From Erodium maritimum (taxonomy: Eukaryota > Streptophyta > Magnoliopsida > Geraniales > Geraniaceae): a stretch of DNA of 64,000 bases. Of the stretch, positions 45,632 through 57,900 are shown piece by piece (position 1 is the stretch's first letter; each line of letters begins with the position of its first letter). Position numbers and translations under genes: made by a program. Location: positions 53,266,803 through 53,330,802 of the forward strand of contig OY997588.1 in the NCBI GenBank assembly GCA_963921825.1. Reading direction: 5' to 3'. Under the pieces are notes generated by a model that had not been told where the DNA came from, did not search any database, and saw only the letters and a list, made by a program, of their open reading frames with translations.

Positions 45632-47562
45632 TGTGTTTACGTGTTACCCCATGCTTAAATTATTACTTGTTACCTTAATTTAGACCTTTGGATTAAGTTG
45701 ATCTAATGGCTAAAAATTCAGTGGCATTCAATTGTAAATAATTGGAACTTTAATTTATTTTTGTAATTTGACATATCCTAAGGGCATATATGTTTTTTCG
45801 TATCTAATACATACTTAACCCTACCTACCCCTCACATACTACATGCATCTGATCTTTCAGAACACAACCCCTCTCTTCGTGCCGACAAAATCGCGCCGGT
45901 GTCCTCACCACCCCATCCGCGCTACACCTCCGCCTAGCTTCTCCCTCGCCTAAAGCACAACCATCTACACACGCCGCCGCCGCCACTACACTCCTAGATT
46001 TTGTAGAGCTGGTGCCGAGTAGATCTGCAAAGGCGAGGTGAGGCACGACAAGCCCCAAGAAGACGTTGTCATGGAGATCGACCTCAACTGCTCCGATCTG
46101 CCACCGTCAACAAGTATGGTGTGCCTGCTTCTTTCCTTCCTCGCCATTAAATCTCACCGCCGCACACCAGCACGCCGCCGCAAGCGCACACACAGATCTG
46201 TCCACTATCGCCGAATTCCCTCTCGAGCTCACTCTCCGGCGTGAAACCCTTCTCCACCGCCGCCGCGTTCTCTGTTCTCCACGGCCAAGGTAGGTTTTTT
46301 GTTATGATTTGTACATGGTTTTTTAGAATCTGATGTTGTAAAAAACGATTGATGTTGGGACGAAAAACGATTGATTTTGTAGAAAAATTTTGTTGTTTTG
46401 TTGGGAAAAAAACGATCAATTTTGTAGGTCTTTTGATTTATTTTTTGGTTGATGTTGGGTCAAAAAAAGGCACACCAAATTTTGGATTGGCCCACCGAAG
46501 ATACATTAAGCTCAAACATTCAACACCTTGTGAAGCTGTTGGTAATAATGTACGATTATTAGTGTAGAAATTTGTAACTATTGTAGTATTCGGTACAGAA
46601 TGGATTTTTTTTTTCAAATCTTCTGTAATTGTTTGTGTATGGATCTGGAAGAATCATATAATCTTACACGTATAATATTTTGGAACAAGATGAGTTGGAT
46701 TATGTAACCCAATGTTTTGGGTAGTGTTTTGCAACATTGGTATCGAGTTTTGTAACTTTAATGTTGTTTTCTATAATACTTGTAACAATATGTAGTTTTT
46801 TGAATTTTTTGTTGATATAATTATTTGTATTGATACGTATAAAGTTTTGTATTCGTTTATACCAATAGGTAATTTTTTTGAATTCTTGATTCTGTATTCG
46901 TAGGGCTTGGATTATGTAATTTGGCAGGGGTGTTATGTAACTTTTGCTATGGATTTGTGTAACTTTTGTTATGAAATTATATAACTTGGTATTTTTTTGG
47001 GGCAAGTTGATTTTATAAAATGGTTTTGGAATTGGATTTGTCTTGATAGATATAAACGTAGAACACTTATGTAACTTTGGCTGTATTATTATGTAACTTT
47101 TCTTATAATATTTTGTAACTGTTGACGTAAAATTATGTAACTTTCGGTTTAGTTTTATTCAATACCAATATATTGGAATGTAAAATCTGTAACTTTGTGT
47201 TTAGAGTTATGTAATATATAAAGTTTATGGAATATCGATATAAAAATTATGTAACACCAGATATAAATTTCTGTAACATTACATAAGAAATCTATGGAAC
47301 GATAGAAAATTTAAATTAGAAAAATATTATTTAAAAATAAATAATATTCTTAAAAAATAAATATTATAAAATCAGATTTGGAAATTTTAAAAATAATTCT
47401 ATTGTAAAAAAACTATAGAGGATACCCTTTTGGTGTTTTTTTCTATTTAATTTGTGGATAATTGAAGCAAAAAATCTACAACCATTAGATTTCAAAATTC
47501 AATGGTATAGTTTGAGGTAACAATTAACAACTTAAGCATGGGTAACACGTGAGCGTGCCCTT
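45627..47562. mobile_element. Non-autonomous TIR element (MULE-like), with captured GC-rich segment
   Basis: The ends form an imperfect inverted repeat of about 55-60 bp: left GTTTACGTGTTACCCCATGC, right (reverse complement) GCTCACGTGTTACCCATGC, each continuing into a CTTAA...TTGTTACC block. Both ends abut TA tracts (TATATATAT at 47,562-47,570), so a 9-bp duplication within TA repeats is possible but cannot be proven. Between 45,840 and 46,290 the sequence turns GC-rich with an exon-like segment and a GTAGGT donor-like site, like a captured 5' end of a gene. I do not recognise the source gene. From 46,560 to 47,300 TGTAAC words recur about 15 times. No transposase is present. Confidence 0.7.
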
Positions 47563-47570
47563 ATATATAT

Positions 47571-48277
47571 GGAAGGTCTCTGCTACGAACCCAAATTGGG
47601 CTGCGACCCGTATGGGCCAATTGCGATCGTAGATGGAAATTAATCCATGACCAGAAGTAGGTTACGATTACGCAGGTCTTCAACTGATACGCGCGCGAAT
47701 GAAACGAAAAATCTGTAAAACACGATAATATTTCAAACGTATGAATCTAGTGATCGAATCGCATCTCCTGATTGAAAGGAAGTAATCACGATAGTACGCA
47801 ATGAAAGAACACGAAATTCAAATTCAAATAAACGATCAACACAAGAAAAACATTACATCAAAAAACTCGATCAAAATGTTTACATTGTTCGCATTCATCT
47901 GCAAACAACTTCAAAAGCGTTAACCTTATTCTTCGAGAACACGAATACTTCAGGCAAGGTTGTTGGAGATAATACATAGTTGTTGCGATTCGGGATACAT
48001 CGAACGAAGTATGTAAGTATTGTATAGTGATTATTGAAATGCATTATGTAATATGCTCTATAATTGTGGAACATGCTGGTTATCTGGTGTGAATTACACA
48101 AGAATATGATGCAAGTTTTATGTGTTGAATCAAGTTCTATATAATTCTAATGCACCTTTAGTCATTATATTACTTTGATGTGTGATTACCGATAATACAC
48201 AGGCGTTTCCAGACCTAAATCTTGGAAGGGAGGTACGGGTTGTAACATTATGTTTTAAACCCATAGAATTACATTTT
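47571..48277 (+). other. Upstream sequence of the second FAR1-like gene, no gene seen
   Basis: No credible ORF. A CTACGAACCCA word (47,582-47,592) also occurs in inverted orientation near 45,540, upstream of the other FAR1-type gene, which might reflect related MULE ends. The stretch up to 48,260 is AT-rich with no clear TATA box. Confidence 0.35.
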
Positions 48278-48664
48278 TTTATAAGCTCGAAAAATTTATT
48301 AGTAAAACCAAATTCATGAAAGGATTCGGAAAACCCTGATTGATGAAAAACCAGGGTAAAAGGGTCAAAAGACCCGAGCCACGCTTACAAGGGAATTCTG
48401 CTAAGGGAGAACTATAAGGAAATATTATCCCAAAAAACAGAGAAAACCAAACAAAACAACAACGAAAAGACTAATGCGCTAAACTCTGTCGAGCCTTATG
48501 AGATGCTTTCCACAAAGTTGAAAAGGGAGGCGCCACCTTGATGGTAAGCTCCTGAGTCAAAGAATGAGCTCTCGAACGGGTAACAACAGAATAGGTAGAA
48601 GGTCGGCTTTGACGAGGTTGAAGGAGTGCATCCTTCCATGGACTACTCTCATGTTCCTCCGCTT
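48278..48664 (-). mobile_element. LINE 3' tail, strongly 5'-truncated (387 bp)
   Basis: A perfect 17-bp duplication CCATAGAATTACATTTT (48,261-48,277 and 48,665-48,681) flanks it. The 3' end on the reverse strand reads TTTCGAGCTTAT plus an A run, like the LINE fragment at 25,020, so it belongs to that LINE family. A 65-codon frame inside has no recognisable domain. Confidence 0.85.
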
Positions 48665-48720
48665 CCATAGAATTACATTTTAACGGATAATATTTACATT
48701 ATTGATTTGGCTGCGCAATA

Positions 48721-49372
48721 ATGGATGATAATGTCAGCGAGGCATCATCAGAATGCACAATATTGCATTCTCTAGGAGGGTCGATGACATACATACCACC
48801 GTGTGGCCCTGGTCAAACTCCATACGAAGGGCAAATGTTCAAGACGCTGAACCATGAGATAAATTTCTATCAAACATATGGTGGGCTCGGTGGGTTCAAC
48901 ATAAGAAGATATTCCGAAAAATTGGGAAAAGGTAGACATATAAAGATTAAATACATGGTATGTTCGAAAGAAGGTGAAGTCAAGCCAAAGAAAGACAATG
49001 CAGAGTCAAGTAATATCAGGAAAAGAAAACGGTTATTGACCCGAACAAACTATGAAGCTATGATAAGATTTACTTTCGTGTCTGATGAAGAGGGTTATAT
49101 TTTTTCCAAATTTATAGAAGGACACAATCATTCGCTGGTTGGTAAAGCTCAATCACATCAGTTGCAAGGTAATAGACACGTTGGAGAAACACTTGTTCAG
49201 TGGTTGGATAATTGTAAGAAAACAGGTATATGACCATCAAATGCTTACACATTAATGAGCTTACGATGCGGTGGTATTGAACATGTAAGAGTGCTGAAAC
49301 GCGACTTCATTAACTATGAAAGAGATCTGAAGGCATTCGTCGGTGATAGTGATGTACACATAATTCTGGACG
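48721..49372 (+). pseudogene. FAR1-like DNA-binding domain gene, broken and truncated
   Basis: The ATG at 48,721 encodes FKTLNHEINFYQTYGGLGGF and NIRRYSEKLG, then KIKYMVCSKEG, LLTRTNYEAMIRFTF and FIEGHNHSLV. This is the FAR1 zinc-binding domain (WRKY-GCM1 type), although a usual cysteine in the TRT-GC-A segment is tyrosine (NYEA). A TGA at about 49,231 interrupts it, but the same frame continues with MSLRCGGIEHVRVLKRDF and DLKAFVGDSDVHIILD, the start of the MULE transposase region. It stops at 49,372 where a Copia LTR fragment begins. The rest of the transposase is not found on the other side. It is a separate lineage from the gene at 27,166-44,582. Confidence 0.78.
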
Positions 49373-51448
49373 ACTGAGTTTGACCTGAGCCCAACGTTGC
49401 CTGTGATAGGGTTTGGTTCTCGGCCGCTTGATCGAGAGTGACTGAAAGAATAGCATGGTCATATATCCAGTCATAGGGATAACAATCGGACCCGATCCCG
49501 ATGGGTACCCGGTGTTCCCGACCCGGTCGGGGCGGGTTCGGATATTATTGCCAACGGGTCGGGTATCGGGGACGTTGACCAATTTTGGGCGGGGTCGAGA
49601 TTGGTACGCCCCGGCCCATACCCGCCCCGATATTTTTCATGTAGAGGCCCGAGTATTATTTCCAAACTGTTGAGGTCCAGCCCAAGTAAACAGGATGCTC
49701 AAGTCTTACTGAAAAAATAGTAGCAACATGACTCGATCTAGAGACCTCTAAGTCTAAGCAAGGTAACAATTTACCAACTCAACTAGATCATGTTTGTCTT
49801 ACTCTTTTGTAAGTAACTTATAAACATAATCAACGAATTTACATTATATTTTATCAAATAAAATTAAAACTGGAGCAAGTGAGATTCGAACACCATACAC
49901 CACGTTAAAAGAGGGGCGGTGTTACCACTGGGCCGGAGCCAAGCTTATGGCTCTTATGTTATTCTAGTATATATGATAGTTTCTTAAATACGTAATACAC
50001 AAAACCAAACAAAACCATAAGTACCACATCGCCTGAACACCATGTAAATAACATTTTACTCCTCTATAAAATGGTTATTCTTTCTATTTACACTACAACT
50101 TGCTTATGAGTGTTATTTTAGACTCAATGAAGTTTAATATTCGAGTAAAAATATTTGGTCCATTTTAAATGTGACCAAATAATTATTATAGTTTAAAGTT
50201 TAATTCCATTTTGATAGTTTCGTAATGAGCGTATTTTACGGGGCGGGTCGGATAATCCCGACCCGATCGGGGCAAGGTCGGGGCGGGGCAGAGTCTGGGC
50301 ATAGTCGGGTTCGGGGTTTGGAAATGAAGATCGGGTCGGGGCCGGGTATTAGGAAACCCACCCCATACCTGCCCTATTGCCATCCCTATCCAGTCATCTC
50401 ACATATCAAGGAACAGTGATTGAGAACAATAAGGATGACGACTCTATGCCTTATCTCAATCAGGATATCGGTGATAAAAGGATAATGACAGGGACGACAG
50501 AAAGGTTAGAATTGACAGGGTCGATTCGTTATGCAGTGTCAGGCAATACTAAAATCTCGTTAGTTGCCACTTATATTGGATCAAGTATAATGGGATTTTA
50601 CGTTGATCTATTGACATGCATAAACCTAAAGGTCATACCGGAGGATGAGACTCATTGACACAGTTATGGAGAATGACCAAAAGGGAGTTGTCTCGGGACA
50701 TGACCAAAACTGAGTTTTGGGTCATGTGCCCGTAAGTGAATAGGACACTACGGATCGAGACAAGGCTTGGAGTCTTGGGATTGATCACACCAGATAATGT
50801 TGGACATTTTCGGTATGGAAGGTTTGGGGGCGATGAGCGCATCCCGGGACCTCGTTGGGAATGGTCACGGGCCATGTTCCAATAGGCCCATGAGAGGCTC
50901 ATGCAACCAAGGCCCATGGAACTAATTAATCAAGTCTTGATTAATTAATACTAAGTAAGCAAGACAAGGATTAAGGTGTTGGTGATTCACCACCTAACCC
51001 CATCTTGTCTAGCCTTACTTAGCATCATACTTGTCATATTTACACCATACTTGTCCCATGATTTTAGTTTGACAAGTTGATGGGGTTTTTTATGTTTAAG
51101 TCATCTTTTTTCAACATAACAAACACAAGACAAGAATAGGAAACACAACTTCTCCATCCTCTCCCTTGCAATTTCGGCCAAAATAAGTTCTTCCTCCATT
51201 TTCGTGTTCATGAGTCCTCAAAGAGAAGAACTACGTGGCTTTGATTCCCATGTGGATACGTATGCGTGTTGGAGACTCAAGCCAAATCATTCGTTACCCA
51301 GTGTTTTTGTTTTGGTAAGAAATAGTGCTGAATTTTCTCTTGTGAATCCATTCTTTGTTAGTTGTTTCATGGTTTTAATTGTCTCTTGGTTTTCATTGAT
51401 TTTCCGCTGCGAGTTGGTTCATCTCCAACCCTACATCGAGACCCAACA
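49373..51448 (+). mobile_element. Truncated Copia LTR, same family, split by a hAT-type element
   Basis: It begins inside the LTR at ACTGAGTTTGACCTGAGCC and ends TACATCGAGACCCAACA at 51,448. The first about 400 bp of the LTR are missing and there are internal deletions (for example around 49,415 and 49,466). It is clearly older and more diverged than the LTRs of elements 1 and 2. No target duplication was found. Confidence 0.85.
49474..50388. mobile_element. Non-autonomous hAT-type element (915 bp)
   Basis: A perfect 8-bp duplication TCCAGTCA (49,466-49,473 and 50,389-50,396) flanks termini TAGGGATAACAAT and ATTGCCATCCCTA. An 8-bp duplication and TAGGGATGGCAA-type ends followed by GGGTCGGG-rich subterminal repeats are typical of a widespread plant hAT group. 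It encodes no transposase. Confidence 0.9.
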
Positions 51449-51502
51449 CATAGTACCTTATGTAGTTAATGTATGCATGTTGTTTGTATAAGGGTGATAG
51501 GA

Positions 51503-51892
51503 TGGGGAAGCCAAGAGTTGTTAATTGTTATTGTGGTGTGAGAGCTCCGATGCGTACGTCGTTCTCAAAAGAAAATCCAGGTAGAAGGTTTCTTTGATGT
51601 GGGAAATTCAGTGTAAGTAGTTTATATTTGAGTTTAAAATTTTAGTTCATATTAAGTTTACGTAATTAATGTGTTTGTTTTGACAAGCATACCACAAGTG
51701 CATATTTTTTGAATGGGTGGATGATGATGTATGTCCTCGTGGGAGAGAATTCGTGGGAGAGAATTGATTTCTAAACTGGTTCATAAAATTAGAACATTGG
51801 AACAAAGAACATGGAGCTGTCAGAGTAAACAACAATCCCTTTTGGTTGAAAACTGTGTGCTTCATCATTTTTGGTTATGTGCTAATGTGTAA
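51503..51892 (+). pseudogene. GRF-type zinc-finger gene, frame broken by a 14-bp tandem duplication
   Basis: Exon 1 from 51,503 encodes MGKPRVVNCYCGVRAPMRTS and NPGRRFFDVGNS, the first half of a GRF zinc finger (C-x-C ... GRRF). A GTAAGT donor is at 51,613. The second exon, near 51,690, encodes YHKCIFFEWVDDDVCPRGRE, the second half. CGTGGGAGAGAATT then occurs twice in a row (51,738-51,751 and 51,752-51,765). The second copy shifts the frame to an early TGA. Without it the frame would run on through a helical tail (SKLVHKIRTLEQ) to the TAA at 51,890-51,892. Small plant GRF proteins commonly have such a tail; their function is poorly known. Exon phases do not fit perfectly at the intron, so the exact acceptor is unsure. 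Confidence 0.7.
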
Positions 51893-52194
51893 GTTCTTTA
51901 TGTAGTAGGTAGATGAAAAAAATAAGTAATGTTGTTGGATGAATGAACTATGTGGAACTATGATGAAGTATGTAATGTTGAACTATGAAGTTTTTGTAAT
52001 TTTGAACTTTTTAATGTTGAACTATGATCTAGAGGAAGTTGTAATGTTGCAGTACTTATGTTGCAGTGTGTGAACTATTTATGCAGTGCAATAATTATGT
52101 TTCTTAAATCCATTGTTGAGAACAATTAGACATGATAAGGTGATCTTAGGTTAACGAAATGAAAATGCATTACAACAAGATAGATCATGGAAAG

Positions 52195-52480
52195 CTAACA
52201 GTGTCGTCTGAAATCACAGATTTTATTACTTTCCAAGAATCGCGAAAAGTTCACCGGATGGAATTGTGAACAAAGGTCAGTCGTAGTTAGGATGGTGGAA
52301 TCAAAGGTGAACAAATGTCAGTCAAATTTGAGGGCAAATGCGTCTTTTCCCAAGTAAAACTAACGGTGCTGTCTGAAATAACAGATTTTGTTACTTTCTA
52401 GAAATCACGAAAAGTTCACCGGATAGAATTGTGACCAAAAGTTAGTCGCAGTTAGGATGGTGGAATCAAATGTGAAACAA
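52195..52480 (+). repeat. Direct repeat, period about 165 bp, at the old PRPP synthetase promoter
   Basis: Unit 1 (52,195-52,314) and unit 2 (52,360-52,480) share GTCTGAAAT-A-CAGATTTT, CGAAAAGTTCACCGGAT and GTTAGGATGGTGGAATCAAA. Unit 2 ends at the target duplication of the LINE complex. Confidence 0.8.
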
Positions 52481-52482
52481 AG

Positions 52483-54908
52483 TTTTTTTTGAAACGGGTA
52501 ACCGGAGACTTTCATTAATACCAAAAGGTAATCTAACAGGATGAGGCGTGACCGGCTTGGGTTCCAGATATATGTCCGGGCCGACCGTAGCAAGCCTGGC
52601 GCCCATGGACCCATAATAATAGCCTACTTGAAATCGTGGGCAAAAACTCAAGATAACTCCCTACCATCGTTCCAACATAACGAGGCAAAAGATAATAAGT
52701 TCTAAAATCCGCAGAAAATAAAGTATCCCAAAAGAAACACAAACAATAACAGACTAGATAAAGGATAGTTGCTGATAATGCAGGCTGCCCGGGACCTCCC
52801 AGAAGTGGCTGTCCCGGGTGTGTAGGTATAGTCTGGGGCCGACTCCACCCACCCCTGCTGGGGCGGATCATTCCTCCATCGGAGGCAGTTGTGCCTCCGC
52901 TTCTTCTGTTCTCCCCTCCCCCTAAAAGGGCAGATACCATGTCTGCTGTTGGGATGTCGGAGCCCCCATCTGCTTCTTCGTCTCCGGTGGACGTGCATAC
53001 AACGATCCAATTCTAGTCTTCAGGGTGGTCGTCTTGCCTTTGCCTCGACTGGGCCCGCCTTTCCCTAGGCCTTCCTGGGGGTCTCTCTGATGTCTCAAGG
53101 GATCTTTCTTCTTCCCGTCCCTCGTCACTGCAGTATATTCGGGGTCAGCTCGGATCACAGTGACATCAGCAGAATGGACGTTAGCCAGATTGTTAGGCTT
53201 CGTGGACTTCGGTGGCGGTGTAGGGACTCCATGCCCATCCTCCTGCACTGTATTAGTTAACCCTCCTCGGTTAATCTTAGCCAGATAGTCAGGCTTCGGG
53301 ATGCCTGCGTCGGATGATTCTGCGCCCATGGTGATTTCCTTGGACCGAATCAGTGGGTTCAGTGATAGATCACTCAGGAGATAAGTGATAGTCGGGTGTG
53401 ACGCCGGAGGGGGTGCATTCCAGACTGTTCGCAGCAACCGGTCCACATCTAGTATTCTCGGGGCCAGGATAGAGTGGTCATATCGAATCTCTTCCCGGCC
53501 AATTCCCGGCAGTAGGGTCGGGCAACCCGAAATCCTGTGTGTCAACATTCCGCACCTGGGACAAAAGTCTACTACTCTCTCATATTGTAGATCAATTACA
53601 ACAGGAGTATCAGTATCTGGGAACCTGAGGCGGATTCTGCGCCGTAAAGGTCGATTCAGCTCCATCCGAACCCTTAGCCAGAGATGCATATCCTCTCGTT
53701 GAGCCGTCGGGATTGGGGCCGACATGACTTGAGTTCCCATGCTCCCTGCAATGAGGCCGCAGATGTAGTGATTCCTGGCTCCTCCCGGAATATTCAGTGC
53801 CCGGACACCAAGCTCCACATGGTTGAAGTTAATCTCATCTGCCCGGTCAAATTGCCTAAGCGGTTCGAGGAGGAGGGGAAATCCCTTGAAGCTCTAGGGA
53901 CCCCTGTGGAGGATGTCTTCCATTGCCTTGGCGGACGGGAAGTGATACCCCGTGACCTCCGGGGACATAAACTCCACTTTAATCCCCGTCACTTTCCATT
54001 TACACAGCATCATCGCACAAACGATGTTCTGGTTGTAGGTCCGATCCCCTGCGACCTTTGCTGCAAGAGAGAATTGATAAGATCCTGTGGTGAACAGTGG
54101 AACTCCCTCTTCCGAAACCACTACCTCGTCATCCTCATCCTCCCAGTCTGGGATCGGGGATATACAATTTTGTTGGATCTCAGATGGCGACCCCGACAAG
54201 CTTCCGGCGTTCGGACAGTCAATACTTGGGACCCGTATACGCTCTTACGGCGGGAGGTATCGAGATACCACCGGAGAAGGAGGTGGCCGAGAGAGGGATG
54301 TCAAATCCCGGTGGATCTCCCTCGCCGTTGATGCATGCCCGACATAGATCGGGAGCGGCGCTAGTGACGCTTGAGACACACCGACGGTCGAGGACGCGCC
54401 CGGCTTATCTTTCAGATCCAAAGGGCGCAGCGATAGCCGAGGAGGGTGCACTGGGGGAACTGGGTCTGGACCGAGCAGCGGCGGAGGGCCGTCGTCGTGG
54501 CCGTCGTCTCGCAGGACGGAGACCTCGAGGCGGTGGACAACCTTTGCATGGGGTTGGATCTGATCGGGAGGGATCATTTCCGACCCGTGGGGACGAGGGA
54601 TGGAGAGATCCGGCATCGGCTGGGTAAAAATGATCGTGGTTGCTGGAGGACGGGCGGCGGTGGTTCTGCAGACACAGGCGATTGTGGCGACGATCTCGGG
54701 GAAGAGGAGGCAGCAGCTAGCACAGGCGGCTGCGTGGATGGCGGCGGAGGCGTTTTGGAGAGAGGACGACTGCGAGAGTGACGGTGATGACGAGGGGGAT
54801 AGAGGACGATCAGAGGGGAGGATGAACGGCGGCAGTGGCGACCTTAAGTAGGGTAGAGAGAAACCTCACTCGAAGGTGTGTGGAGAGTTTTTTAATTGTC
54901 TAATATAT
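52483..54908 (-). mobile_element. L1-type LINE A (outer): ORF1 present, ORF2 absent
   Basis: The duplication AATGTGAAACA(A/C)AG lies at 52,469-52,482 and, beyond the inner LINE, at 59,561-59,574. The 3' end on the reverse strand is an A8 run (52,483-52,490). ORF1 occupies 52,922-54,199. After its stop only about 430 bp follow before the tail, with no endonuclease or reverse transcriptase. The 5' UTR (54,200-54,890) is GC-rich. The second LINE sits at its 5' end. Confidence 0.82.
52922..54199 (-). pseudogene. LINE ORF1 (DUF4283 plus CCHC zinc knuckle), one internal stop
   Basis: Reverse strand. From the ATG at 54,199 a DUF4283-like domain runs through FSLAAKVAGDRTYNQNIVC and MMLCKWKVTG. A TAG at 53,894-53,896 follows HRGP, where the family normally has GPWSF, so a TGG-to-TAG change is the simplest cause. 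The same frame then continues with SFKGFPLLLEPLRQFDRAD, WLRVRMELNRPLRRRI and a perfect knuckle CPRCGMLTHRISGC (C-x2-C-x4-H-x4-C), ending at 52,922. About 425 codons. ORF1 proteins bind LINE RNA and help target-primed reverse transcription. An ATG further upstream may be the true start. Confidence 0.8.
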
Positions 54909-57900
54909 TTTTTTGAAACAAGATACGAATTTTATTAATTGAACTTTTGTAAAATAGACATAAGCGCGTCCGGGATGGTGAATCCGGACCACGAATGGAC
55001 AGGCAAAGAACGGGCTTCTCGGGCTAGCCAATGGGCTGCGCCGTTCGCTGACCTAGGTATATACTCGAGTTTGACATCCTCGAGAGTAGCTAATAGGGAC
55101 CTCCAGTCGTCTACCAACTGGCCCAAAGGGGAGAAGACCTGGTGTGTGCCTTGAATCAGGTGTACCAGGTACTAGGCGTCGCTCTGTATGATGACCCTTG
55201 AAGATTGCGATTCTTGTATCCATTCCAGGGCCTGCCAGATCGCCATTGCCTCCGAGTATTCGGGGTTGAGGGCCCCACTTCCATAACCATTTCGTGCTTC
55301 CCATACCCCTCCTGTGTCCGTGCGACATATACAACCCCATCCAAATTGTCTTGAGACCGCAAAAGTCGCCCCATCAACGTTAATCAAGGACCAGTTAGGG
55401 GGAGGGGGTTTCCATTTAGTCTGCCTGTGTTGGGGGATAGTAATGAGCTTCGGGCGACCCGACTGTGCTTCTGGCCAGCTATGCTGGCTACTGAGGACCG
55501 TGGCGACCAGCTCATGTGGGGTGGAGGTAGCCTGGTCCCAGACCATAGCGTTTCTCGCTTTCCATATTTCCCATAAGAAGAGACAAGCTTTACTGCGGAT
55601 CAGAGGGTCCGGTATCAGGAAGAGGGCCGAAAGCCAATCAGTTAGAGAAGACGATAAGGGAACAGGGATTGGTAACCCTGCTCTGTCCCAGACCGACCTT
55701 GCAAATGGGCAGGAGAGCAGAAGATGATCCGTAGATTCCGGGGCGGATTGATACATTTGGCAAGTGTCCGGAATTGGGACGAACTTAGTGCGGAGATTCA
55801 GTGCGACTTGTAGTGTACCAGAAATAGCTCGCCAGAGGAATACCTTGATGCGTGGCTGAATATCCTGGTCCCAAATACATGTCCATACCGTTTTCCCAGT
55901 CGAGACATGCCAGCGACCGTTCTCTCTGGATAACGCCCGATAGCCCTCTTTGACTGAATACTCCCCTCTGATATTGAACTTCCAGGACCATTTGTCTGTA
56001 TGCCGGGGAAGAGGCGGGGGCACCTGAAGAACATCCTCAACAATAGACGGAGGAAGGATTACCTGTAGCTTCTGTACGTCCTATTCATGATCGGCAGTGG
56101 CTAGATCTGACACCATAAGGGTCGGGGTGATACAAGTGTGCAGGGGAATGACCGGGTTATTCCCCAGAAGCCACGGGGAACCCTCAACCATAGTAGAACT
56201 ACCGTCTCCAATAGTTCGGATCAACCCCCTCGAAGCAGTCCCTGGGTACCACGAAGGCCCGATCAGATTTGACTAGGTCCATTCCCTCCTCCCGCCGAAA
56301 GGAAGTCACCCTGTGGGTAGTAACGTGCCTTAAGAATGCGAGCCACCAAACAGTCGGGTTGATTAATCAGTTTCCGACCCATTTTTTCCAGCATTGCGAT
56401 ATTCATGTCCCTCATGTCTTTGAACCCCATCCCACCATCCTCCTTCGGCCTACACAGTTTCGCCCAGTCCTGCCAGATAATCGGTTTCGTGCCCCTGGGA
56501 GTGCCCGTCCACCAATACCGAGCTAGTGCGACGTGGATCTTATTGATGGATTCCCTTGGAAACAGAAACACACTTATCGCATAGATTGGCATGGCCTGGA
56601 GAACTGATTTGATCATCACCTCATTCCCCCCTGCCGACAACATCTGACCATCCCATGTCCCAATCTTGGTCACAATCCGGTCGCATAAAAACTGAAGGCT
56701 CTGGCCTTTTTGCGGCCCAGCATGTTGGGAACTTAGTCGGACCTGATATTTCCTGACTCCCTAGTATGTCACAGCATGCCGATCTATTTGGCGGTGTTGT
56801 GTTAGTGCTGAAAAAAATGGACGATTTACCTTTATTGATGACCTGACCCGAAAGTCGCCCAAACGTTTAGAGGATATTGCTCAAATGGGTCGCCTCTTCT
56901 TGATCTGCCCTGCAGAAAGTGTAGCAATCGTCCGCAAAGAAAATATGGGAAACTAGCGGAGCCCCTCTAGCTACTGAAACTCCATGAATCTGTCCAGCCC
57001 TCTCTGCTTGACTGAGCATCCGAGACAAGCCCTCCATGCAGAAGAGAAACAGATACGGCGATAGAGGGTCGCCTTGCCTGATACCCCGACCTGCTGTGAA
57101 AGGGGTCGTATGCTTCCCGTCAGAGCTCACCGTATATTCTATTGATCGCATACAGGCGAGCACCATATCACGCCACCCCATATTGAACCCAAAGGCTCCC
57201 ATCATGGATAGCAAGAAAGACCACTCCACTCTGTCGTAAGCCTTACTCATGTCTAGCTTCAATGCCATAAAGCCACGTTGCCCTTGAGTTTTGCGCCTGA
57301 GGGTATGAATAATCTCATAAGAGATAATGGCATCGTCCTGGATATGTCTGCCCGGAACAAAAGCCCCCTGGTTCATTGATATTATCGGGTCCAGGAGGGA
57401 TTTGATCCGATTTGCCAGAACTTTAGAGAGGATTCTAAAGATCACGTTACACAGGGCGATAGGCCTCAGTTCCGCAATCTTCTTCGCCCCCGGGATCTTC
57501 AGGATCATAATCAGGGTTGTCTTGTTGATGTCCTGATCGATGGTGCATGTCGACACTGCAGTACGGACAAACTCTATGACCTCCGGGGACAGGGTGTCCC
57601 AAAAGTGTTGGAAATTTTTTGGATTGAGACCGTCAGGGCCCGGAGATTTCGACGGTCCCATTTGGAAGACTGCGTAACGCACTTCCTGGTCCGGTACCCT
57701 CTTGGTTAACTGCATATTTTGTGCTGAAGTGATCATACTCGGGACAGATATGAGGAGGTCATAGTCTTCAATGTCGCCCGCAGTGAAAATATTAGCAAAA
57801 TACGAGTGGAGTAAGTCACTCATTCCCGTATTCCATTGCACTTCCACTATTGCATCATTAAGTAGGGACTTTAGCTTGTTTTTAGCCTGGCGCTTCGTAG

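Noticed and set aside
46038-46293. Arg/Ser-rich frames in the captured GC-rich segment
   Set aside because: They look like a piece of leader and first exon with no complete gene; treated as part of the TIR element.
53684-54851. Long forward-strand frames (up to 215 codons)
   Set aside because: Antisense shadow of LINE ORF1 and the GC-rich LINE 5' UTR.
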